From positions 1 through 64,000 of the forward strand of contig JAUIRK010000501.1 in the NCBI GenBank assembly GCA_030549495.1: DNA of 64,000 nucleotides, in the 5' to 3' direction. The position numbers and the translations under genes were made by a program. The notes under the pieces are model-generated. The model worked only from the letters and a program-made list of their open reading frames with translations, made no database searches and was not told the origin of the DNA. The DNA comes from Nectonema munidae (lineage: Eukaryota > Nematomorpha > Nectonematoida > Nectonematidae). Shown here piece after piece: positions 27,801-39,800 of the stretch (the stretch's first letter is position 1; every line of letters starts with the position of its first letter).

Positions 27801-30800
27801 TATATAAAAGTATAATTGAGCTTTGCCGAAAAAAAATGCCAGAAAATAAAGAAATATCTGAATATACTACACAGTTAAGACTTCTTATCTTTTTTAATAA
27901 ATGCGTATTTTATTTTTTTCTGAGTTCCATTTATAAATTTTCACAAAAATTTGGTTATTTTAAAATGATAAAACTCGATTTTATGCTAGAAACTAAATAT
28001 TTTTAGGGTTTTTTAATTCCATTCTCAAGTAAAGTGAAAATATATCTCATTTATCATATATCTTACCGTAAAACTGTGAAAGAAGGCGAAATTCAAGCGA
28101 ATTTAAAAAATCATTCTTCCACTTGATTAAAATCATCAAGATCATAAAAATTCATAAATATCACTATAGAGATTTTGTGTGATTCCGAGTGATTTCATGA
28201 AATAACGAGAGCAATGCTTCATGTAGACACCCTACGAAAAGTTCTTAATAATTTGGTGATGAAAAGTTCTGAAATTGGAAAAATATGATATATCATGGCA
28301 AAAAGCTTAGTTATATGTGTCAGAATGCTTTCCCATTTTCATATCTTGTTGAATTAGGTTGATACTAAAAGTAATTAAAATATAATTTATTTTTAACTAT
28401 TTGTTTTAAAGTGTTCAGTCGTGTTCTAAAAATTTCAGTTCGAAAATTGTCACTAATTAAATTTTATTTTAAAATATTCATTTAATTTTAAATAGATAAG
28501 CAGGGTACAAAAGTATATACTATATAAAATTAATTGAACAAACAAATAAAAAATAGGGCTTAAGAACGGTTTACTTATTCTTATATTTTTGAAAAATAAG
28601 ACCAATTTAAAAGTAAATTGGTACCAATCAAAAATAAGGGCTGCAAGAAAGAGGTTAAGAATCACTGAACTAGAGTGTCATTTCAGAAATTACATGCAAT
28701 TCAAAGGGAATTCATGAAACACTAGTGAAATCATGAAATGGGTAAGTTAAACAGTGCTTCCAAGATTTCTTCAAAATTTCAGGGATTTCATGAATTCCTT
28801 CGTTCCAAAATCTGTCTGTAACATTTATAGGAATTTGAGACAAATATATGGATTATATATAAACCTCATAAATAACGACTTTTGCTTGAATTTCTCATAA
28901 AAACAGCGACTCCAGATTCATATAAGCTGATGTAACTAGTCAGTGTGTGCAAGCATGAAAAATTCGTAAACCTTACTTTCATACTGGCAAAACTCTCCTT
29001 CAAATCTCTTTTCACAAACACAGCGATTCTTGGCTTCCAGTTTTCCATTGGGAGAACACACGTAAGCATCTGTCGCGATAAAAACAAGAAAGTGTTGTAT
29101 ATAGAAAGGAGAAAAGCAGGCAGCACATAACACGCTCACCAAAATTCAGATTAAATGTGTCAAAATTTTGATTTTATACATTTTTTTTATCGCTTTTTTT
29201 TATTTTTATCAAAAAATCATAACTTTTGCGTAGCCCTGTTACAGAATAGATGTTGCGTTGTAAGATATAGCTTGTGGTTTGTCTAATTTTTAAGTTGATC
29301 AATTTTAATAAGTACTATTTATATATGCGGTTGTATAAGTCGAGACGAAATTTAAGAACAAACTGTTGACATTTGCTTCTTGTTCGCTTAGACCTCAGTT
29401 TTCAGAAAGTAAGTTGTGCTATAAACCATAAAATTTTTAGATTTTAGTTGGTGTCCAAGATATGTCATACACAGGCAGAATAAAGGAATTCAACCTTCCG
29501 TCTCTTCTTTATAGAATTAAAAGACAAAAAATGATAACTATTTTTAATATACTGAAGAAAAATATTGACATTCAAAGAAAAGTTGTACCTCCAATGGCAT
29601 CACGTATTTCTAGATGTAATTCCTTAAAACTTCAACTAGACCTTCATCAGAGCCCGCGCACCCTATTTATTTTGGGGGCTTGAGCTCCCCCCCCCCCCCC
29701 ATTTTTGACCTTCGGCAATATCTTTTAAGTTGGCAATTTTCTTCGTTGTTCGATCTTACATCTTCCTTCTCATCTCCATTGTGTTGTAACTCTTTCACAA
29801 AGCTTCTTTGAGCCCATCGATAAATTTCTTGCGTCGTCTTCCTCTTCTTCCTTCCATCATTCCGTATGTACAAAGGCTTTCTATCCATCTTTTCTCTCAA
29901 TATGGTCAGCAAATGTTAGCTTATCAACATAATTGATAGCTACCCTTATCAACCTTCTCCATATTTTCACTTCAAACGCTTCCAACTTTTTTTGAGAGTT
30001 TTTGCTTATATTCCAGCTTTCGCATCCGTATGTGAGTCTAGACCATATATAGCATTTAACCTTTCTTTTTTTCATATTTAATGATAGTTTTGTATTTCTG
30101 AGAATTTTTTCACACTTATTCATCGCACTATTAGCTATTGAAATGCTTCTTTTTATTTCTTTGTCACTCCTTCCATCGGAGGCGATTAAACTCCCTAAAT
30201 ATACAAACTGTTTCACTTGATCAATTATTTTGTCGTTGACCTTCATTTCAATCTTTGGATTATTCTCTTTTTTAGTAACTATCATTGATTTTGTTTTCCT
30301 GAGATTAATTCTTATTCCCATCGTTTCACTTTGTTTATGTCGTATGAGGTGTTGGCGTTTATCCTTGTGTCTGCAATTAATACAGTGTCATCTGTATATC
30401 TGATATTGTTAATGTTTTTTCCACCTATCTTTATACCTACACCTTCTACGTTTCTCATCCCGACTTCAGCGTAAATATTAAACAGGTCTGATGAAAGCAA
30501 GCAACCTTCCCTGACTCCTTTCTTCACATCATTCCATGATGTCATCTCTTCTCCAACTTTCACTGCTACTTTTTGCATTTTATAAACATTTTGAATCACA
30601 TCTTCAAGTCTTTACCATCTATTCCAACGTTTTCTAAAATATTGAAAAGTTTTCTGTGATTCACTCTGTCAAACGCTTTCTCGTAATCAATGAAACATAA
30701 ATAAAGTTCTTTTTGAATTTCTATTGCATTATCTATTATCCGGTTAAGAGTATATACTGCATTTATTGTTCCTGAGTCTTTAACAAATCCAAACTGTTCT

Positions 30801-33800
30801 TGCGCTAATTCAAACCTTATTTTATTTTTTATTCTTTCTGCTATTGCTTTCCATATAACTTTTGCAATATGAATTATTATACTTATGGTTCTGTGTTGCT
30901 CACATTTTAGAGTTCCTTCAATCTTTGGTATCTTAATCATCAGAGTTTCAAACATTTGTTTTGGCATCCTTCCATCCTCATATATTTTATTCGCTATTTT
31001 GGTGATAATGTTTACTCCCTTCTCCCCCAATGCTTCAAGTACTTCTTTCGACAAACCGTCTCTTCCTACAGCTTTATTCCATTCCATATTTCTAAGAGAT
31101 TTCTGAATCTCTTCATTTAAGAACTTTGGTCCTTGTTCTTTTGTTTCTATTACTTGATTATTATCATTATGGTCTTCATCATCGTATAATTCTTTTATAT
31201 ATTCTTCCCATCTACTTTTTATATTCTCCTTTTCCATTAAAATTTTACCTTGTTTGTTCATTATAAAGTTGTTTTGATTTATTCTTTTTTTCTGTACAAC
31301 GTCTTATTAATTTTCTTATAGATTTCTCTAGGATTCGTTTTTGAAAGTTCTTCAACCACTCGACATTCTTCATCCATCCACTTTTCTTTCGCTGCAATGC
31401 ATTCTTTATGAATTTTTCGGTTGTACTCTTTGTATTTCACACCATCTTTATTTTTAACTTTTCTTCTTTCCTCCATTAAATTCAAAATTCCCTCAGTCAT
31501 CCATGCTTTCTTGCCTTTCTTTTCCGTTGCAGGGATTTCCTCAATCGATTGTTGAACAGCTTTTGGCAAATTTTCCCATTGAAATTGCGGATCATTTTCT
31601 TTTCCATTAACGGTTCAATGTTTTAGAAGCAAAGCTTTCTCGTATTTCATGATTTATCTTCAGCATATCAAAACTTCTTTTAATAATCGGTTTGTGACAT
31701 GGTTTTTTCTTTAATATTATTATTACATCTGAAACTAGTAAGTTGTGATCACTATTGCAGTCTGCTCCTGGGTAAGTTTTAACCTGTGTAACTGAGTTTC
31801 TGAATCTTTTATTGATTGTGATGTAATCTATTTGGTTCCTGGGCTTTCCCAAGTCCACAGCCTTCTTGGGTGATGTTTGAAGCGTGTATTTGTTATCACT
31901 TGTTGATATTTCGAACACCATTCTACCCACATGTCTCCTCTATCATTACTTTTCCCTAGCCCATATGGTCCTACAATATCTTCCTGCTTCCCATTTCCAA
32001 CTTTTGCGTTCAAATTATCCATTAGTATTATTATTTCATGTTCTTTACAACATTCTCTTGCTTTTGACATTTCTGTATTGAAGGTTTGAATTTCTTCTTC
32101 GTTTCTGTTGGTGCATATACCTGAATTATATTTATATTCATTGGGTTCCCTTTTATTTTCATCAACTATTTACTAAGTATCAATTATACTATTTTTAATA
32201 CTACCTTGTATTATAATTCCAACCCCTTTTTCTCGTTTTTGTCCTCCAGAAAACAAAACTTCTCTCGATTCTTCTATGGTCAATTCTCCTGTTCCTGGCC
32301 ATCTCATTTCACCTATCCCATGTATATTAATTTTAATGCTTTATTATAGTTAAAAATGATGCATATATTGTTAATAAAATGATTTTCTTCTTTCACTTTT
32401 GTTTTATAATAGTTCATTATACTCCTCAATCCTAATCACCTTACTTTTATGCCCTTCTTTAGCTCTTGTTTCTGATGTTGATAGAATTTGCTTCTAGAAA
32501 GGAAAATTTTATAGTGTGTATTTTCATAATGTATAGTTTCATGAGCCCCCCCCCCCCCCCATTTTGGTTAGCGCGGGCTCTGACTCTCATTTTGGCACTT
32601 TTAAAAAAACTTATTTCACTAAATCTTCAATTAAAGATTGGAATAATCTACCTCAAAATATTGTGGATGCACCAACATTACATATATTTAAAAATAGATT
32701 AGACTTTCATTGGAGTCACCTCAAGCTTTTACACTTGTGATATTTCGTCTTATGAAAACTCAAATATCTCATTATTTGAAGTTATTATTTTTAGATGCAA
32801 TTTTCATAGGTTTGAACAACCTTCTTTTTGCTTAATAAAATATGTTATGTTATATGTTATAAACATAAAAAAATTAATTTTTTTAATGAAATTATATGCA
32901 AAATATAATATAAAAATCTACAAAATTAAAGTGTGCTCAAAGGTTGGTCTATACCGTAATTGGCTAAGAATAATATTTTTAAAAAATTAATCTTTTACAA
33001 GATTAGAAAAACTTAAATGATTTTTTTATATTATATTTTTATAAAGGCAAGAAAAAGAAAAAAAACCATACAAAATCTCTGTCACTAAAAGAAAAATAGC
33101 GTCGTTATTGATTGGTTTTGTTATTAAAGCATTGTTTTTATATCATAGTAGGAAAGAAAATAGAAAACAAATATTAGATGAAATCGCAAACCCATATGCT
33201 GAGTTAAGAATGTGAGTGTTCATTTTTATGGAAAATTTACTAAGATGGCTTGGGCCAAAGCAGGGGTTCCCAACCCTAGGGTCATTTTCTTGGGGTCGCA
33301 AAGACATTATAAATGATAATGATTTATAAGGAATTTGGCTGATATCAATGGATAAAGAGATTCAGTAGGCTTTTCCCGAACCTTGCCCCATTCCGACCTG
33401 AGGCGGTATATATAGGCCTAATTCTAAAAGACAAAGGATAGTATACCTTAATCAATGAATATAGCCTTGATATTTGAGTGGGGTTGCAGAAAGTCTGGTG
33501 AGGCTTAAATGGGGTCGCCACTGGAAAAAGGTTGGGAACCACTGGGCCTAAGGGTTCAACGATGTGAGGCCCCTTCTACTTTGCCAACACTCATTGTAAG
33601 ATTATTTTAATGAGATTGGGTCTTCTTCACCCGAATATATATCGAATATTTAGGCGTATGCAACTTTATTCTGCAATCCGTTATAAACAACAGTGCTACA
33701 TTTCAAACTTCCAGTTAGTGAATGGTTCTATGCCATGTGTTTAAGTCAGACAATCAAAATAAGCAACATTTCACTTTTTGCTCATGACATATCAGCCGTT

Positions 33801-36800
33801 AAAAATTGTGTTAGAAGGAAATCCTACTTCAAAAATGGTCTTATAAAATAAAAGCTACTTTTTTTAATCTGAACATCAGCACAGCTCCAAAACAAGTAAT
33901 CCTTGCCAGACGAAGTGCTCCACTCACCTCCCATCCTCACTAACCGAATGTAGCATTCATCACACTCAAAGTCTTCTGGAAGTTCCACTTTTGCTGACTG
34001 TGCTCTGCATTAAAAAAGTATAAATTCACACTTTTTAAATATTCTCTCATTTTTATGATGAAATACATAGTCTTACGTGGAATCGTCAAAACCAGCATAT
34101 TTTTTTCCTGGATCAGGTTGAACCAAATTCTTTATCAATTTGCCATCTTTGTCCCACAGTTCAAGAGTGTAGCCTCCCTTAAAAAAAGATTTTTAATATC
34201 AAAGTTTCAAGACTTCTACTCGCAAAAAGACATTTATCTTAATAGAACATTAAAACTGGCAGTAAAAAAATCGATGTTAAGGAAAAAGTAGAAAGCATGG
34301 TGAGAGCTTTCATTTAGTTATTCAGTGGGAAAAGAAATTAAGCTTATCGAAAGTGATTGTTGTTTTCAAAATGGATTGTGAAGGATGCCTATTTAAAGTC
34401 GCATGAGATTGATCCCGATCCGTTTAGAAGATGTTAAAGATTAAAAATAAATTCGAAATATTTGACAGATTTAAAAGTGAAGATTGAGAATGAAATTGAA
34501 ATTAACTTTCAACAAGAGACTGCCTTATTCAGAGGAAAAAGATTCATGAATGATTTATGAATTCATTTTTGTTTGCGTGCAATCGACTCCAGTGAGTTTC
34601 AGACGATGTTTGCATCATGTTTGCGAAGGATTTGTATCGCAAATGTTTCAAAAGAAAAGTTTTTGTTGTTGTAGTTCTCTTAATCAGCCAGAATGGTTCT
34701 AAGAAGGTCCTTATCAAGTTTGAAGTCGTTCGATTTGGTAGTTCTTCCTCATTAATTAATCAAATCAGTAAAAATTCAAAGAATAAACATTTGAGGCCCG
34801 AATAGTGCAAAATAACGTTTACATTAGCATATGAAACAGATTTTCGCATTGCATAGTAAGGACCAACGTGTCCCTTACCATGTTTGCAACGTTTAATTAA
34901 AAATTTTGATTATAAGTTCTGAAGTTTCACGGTTTTTAACTTTAAGTATATTCATGATCCAGCAAGATACGCTATGAATATTATCCCCCGATTGGTCTTG
35001 CTAAATCACTGATAATTTTTGAATAACACTTAGCGCTCCTCTAGACCCAATAGCTTCCTACTTTGCTCTCAATATTTGTGTACCATATATTTTCCTGTAA
35101 TCAAATTATGACATATAAATTGATAGATTTTAAAATTGGAAATACTGGTATGCCCTCATTGCGAAGAATTTTTTGTTTGCGTCTTATATGATTTTGGCAT
35201 CTAAACAAAATTGAACGATTGAACAGTCGCTGTTAATGACCGTGATGATTTTTCTCTATTCCTTTATTTTCTCACATTCTATATTAGAATATATAGGTTT
35301 TGTCATAAGATAGTTTGCATTTCTTCTCAATAAATTGGCAATTTATAATCATTGTATAAAGAAGCATAACTTCAAAAGTGAGGCATAGGAATCTTTAACT
35401 AAAATTAAGTATAGCGTTTACATTATTTGAAGGCGGCCCAGCTACGTTCGTGTATATACACTATGTTCATTCCTACGTTTAACTTGTGTTTTAACTCCTG
35501 TCAGGTCGTTTAATAAATAAAAGTAAACCGAAGACATATAAAAATCATTCAACAGTTTTTCTGAAAATTTTTGGAAGAAAATTTAAATTTTCATGCTTTA
35601 AAATATTTTTAACTTTTTCAAGATTTCTCATTTCCTTTTTGATTAATTAAAACGTTACATATCATTCAAAATAGTCTTATCGATCTCATTATTATCTTAT
35701 TTTTGTAGGTCGGTGTGAAATTTTAAAAACAATTTTTGCAATGATACGCAATGTTCAGGAACGTTTAAAATTTAAAAAAGAAATTTTTCGAGGATTTTCT
35801 TTTTTCAATTTTTTCGTAAAAATTTGTTCGCTACGAAAGCCCCACTGATTAGCTACACTAGGGTAAAAATCATTGTGTTAAATATAAAAAATTAGCAAAA
35901 ACAATGTTTATAATTAATATAGTGCATATGAGTCACAAAGGACGGTAGTTTCACGAAAATTGTATCACCAAGCAAAGTATTGAAGAACTCAAAAGCTTTT
36001 TGTTAACGAATTCTTCTTCGTGAGGGTTTAAGGATGCTATGATCTATAAATCATCTTTTAAATCATATTAAATTTTCACTAAACAACTTTGAACAAGAAG
36101 TAGAATATATTTTAACAGTCTAATGTGATCATTTCAAGTTGTGTGGAAACAAAAAAAGAAATAACTTGTCTATTCCAAATTATCTTGCGTGTGCAAAGAA
36201 TGAGTAAAACTAAATTAAAAATTGCTAAATTAAGTTCAATAAATGAGTTATATTTTTCAGGTACCTCAACGATGCTTAAAAATTTTCTGAATTTACTTTT
36301 CAAAGAAAATGTCTGAAATTTTATTTGAAATCGTGAACATCTCAGTGTCTTTGGAAAACATTTCAGTAGAAGAGGGAAGAAAAGTAAAATTATTATTTGG
36401 AAAGGCATGTGATAAAACAATTTTAGAAACGTTCTTTTACAGAATACAAAATTAATTAACTAAGTGTAAATGAAATTAAAATGAAATCAGAGTGAAAACG
36501 GACGACCCAAAGTGAAAAGGAATGAAATTTAGTAAAGAATAGAAATTATTGCTCTGTCGTGAGCACTTTACCGTTTTGAATTTAAAGGCCCACTACGCGA
36601 CAGGCATAACTCATTCATTCATTCATTCATTCATTCATTCATTCATTCATTCATTCATTCATTCATTCATTCATTCATTCATTCATTCATTCATTCATTC
36701 ATTCATTCATTCATTCATTCATTCATTCATTCATTCATTCATTCATTCATTCATTCATTCATTCATTCATTCATTCATTCATTCATTCATTCATTCATTC

Positions 36801-39800
36801 ATTCATTCATTCATTCATTCATTCATTCATTCATTCATTCATTCATTCATTCATTCATTCATTCATTCATTCATTCATTCATTCATTCATTCATTCATTC
36901 ATTCATTCATTCATTCATTCATTCATTCATTCATTCATTCATTCATTCATTCATTCATTCATTCATTCATTCATTCATTCATTCATTCATTCATTCATTC
37001 ATTCATTCATTCATTCATTCATTCATTCATTCATTCATTCATTCATTCATTCATTCATTCATTCATTCATTCATTCATTCATTCATTCATTCATTCATTC
37101 ATTCATTCATTCATTCATTCATTCATTCATTCATTCATTCATTCATTCATTCATTCATTCATTCATTCATTCATTCATTCATTCATTCATTCATTCATTC
37201 ATTCATTCATTCATTCATTCATTCATTCATTCATTCATTCATTCATTCATTCATTCATTCATTCATTCATTCATTCATTCATTCATTCATTCATTCATTC
37301 ATTCATTCATTCATTCATTCATTCATTCATTCATTCATTCATTCATTCATTCATTCATTCATTCATTCATTCATTCATTCATTCATTCATTCATTCATTC
37401 ATTCATTCATTCATTCATTCATTCATTCATTCATTCATTCATTCATTCATTCATTCATTCATTCATTCATTCATTCATTCATTCATTCATTCATTCATTC
37501 ATTCATTCATTCATTCATTCATTCATTCATTCATTCATTCATTCATTCATTCATTCATTCATTCATTCATTCATTCATTCATTCATTCATTCATTCATTC
37601 ATTCATTCATTCATTCATTCATTCATTCATTCATTCATTCATTCATTCATTCATTCATTCATTCATTCATTCATTCATTCATTCATTCATTCATTCATTC
37701 ATTCATTCATTCATTCATTCATTCACTTTTCATTGGTTCTAGCATGTTGTGTACTTTTATGATTAACATCAAAATCGGGGATATTAAAAATCGTAAATAC
37801 CTGATGAGGGTAAGCCAAATACCAAGTTGCATTGAACTTCATGCCTGATTCGAGAATAGTCACAGGACCTAGACCTATCAAAAAAGTATAAAAAGTTACA
37901 AAAACTCCCACATTTCTAAAGAGAGAAAAAATTATACAATTCATATATAAATATATTAACCCATCTTTAAAAGTAACTTATGAAATCAAAGGGACTTTGT
38001 AGATCAAAGTAAGATTCATTCTAAAAGACATATCCCTCAAAGCCAAAAAAAAAGTCTGACAATAACATATATCAAAAAAGAACTTAATTAACAACTTTAT
38101 TAAAACAAAACATGTCATTCATTTTTTAAAATTTTTCTGATTTTACAAGTGTTCTCTTATAGCATTTAGTATACTATCTGAAAGGAAAGAAATCGTTTCA
38201 CAACAAAAATATTAAAATATTTTCTTATTCCAGCCTTATTCTGTGGTTTACCCCTAGAATTTTTATCTAGACCACTTCTACCTCTACTAGCATTTTCCAT
38301 TAGGAAAAAACAATTAAATTAAAGTTTTACTAGTTAAGTAAGTTTACTCAGTTACTTGGATGTTGTTTTATATGTAATTATTATTAGATGTTTAGTCAAT
38401 TTGCCATTTAGTTACTTACACAGTTACATAGAGATAATTTCATTTTCCTAAATAAATATTAAAAGTAAAATGAAGGAATTGGAAAAATACTTTATTCAAA
38501 AATATATCCCATAATCTTTATTCATATACATGGGAAATGAAGTTAGAAAATGGTTTCTGTTAAAAAAGTTGGCCGGACGTATCCCCTATCTCCCCCCCCC
38601 CACCGCCCCAATCAAACGAAGCTCATTGTTATATGCCTTATATATGCAAGGCCCCTAGACAGTGAGGATTGCTTAGAGTATACGCCCCAAAATTATTCAA
38701 ATCAAGTCTGTCCGGATTTAATTCAAGAGATGTCTAACACAATTCACGTTTCACACACAAAACTTCCATGACGAAAACTCCTTTGCGCATCATCATATTT
38801 GGTAGCTAGAATTGAGAGGGATCATTTAAATATTTAGCATCTGCTACATCTGCTGTAGATCCATTTGATCAAGTGTTTGTAAATTATAGATAGTGTTTCA
38901 AGAAAAGCAACAAAATTGTCAATATATATTCTGGATATATAGTGTTTGAATGCTTACATTTTATGCAGCAAAGTAATTGCAACTTGGAGGGCAAAATGCA
39001 AACACAACTACAAACTTTATTTAGATGAATGAGGAAATGGCTTAACTACTCAAGCAAGGTAAATAATGCCAAGAAATATAATTTTCAAAGAAAATGTATC
39101 AAAAATACTAATCAAAAAAATACAAATTTTTTTCCATAAAGAAGGCAGTCTCTTTAAATATTTTATATTGATAAATTTTACTAGCACAATTCACCCGAAA
39201 TGGACTTGAGAAAGACGTAAGTATATAAATTTTTTGAGGGTTTAATCGTTAGGTCAGCATTTTTGCTTCTAAATCTAAAATCGATCATTAATTTATTTTT
39301 GATTTGACTTTTCCACTTTATCAGATAAAATGGTCTTTTTTACGGAGGTTTGTATTGGTTGACTAAATAGTTTTATTCGACTTTTGGATTTGTTTCAAGA
39401 ATAATAAAAAAAATTCTCAGTACTCAAAAGAATTATAAAAGATTATTAAGAAGATGTATTGGTTTATTTTATCAGTTCAAGTTTCAATATAAATTAAAGG
39501 TTTAGTTTCAGCAATCCAAGAAGGGGAAGGGGGCAAAACTAATTTTAATTAATTGGGCATAGACTATAATAACATGTATACATTTATATATTTCAAGGAA
39601 GTGATTTTATGACATTAGTTTCAGATTTTTGACAGCTTTTGAAAAATAGCGGTCGTAGTTTTAACCATGAAGAATAATGCTCGCACCCATAAAATAAAAA
39701 AGAAAGGCAATTTTACTTTATCATCCAATTTATGAATGAATCGATATACAAATCAGTGTCTGTGTAAAATTAGTGCTAAACTTATTATTGTTACGTAAAA

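Noticed and set aside
36549-37742. Plus-strand open frame of Phe-Ile-His-Ser repeats
   Set aside because: Product of the ATTC microsatellite, which lies within an intron of the minus-strand gene.
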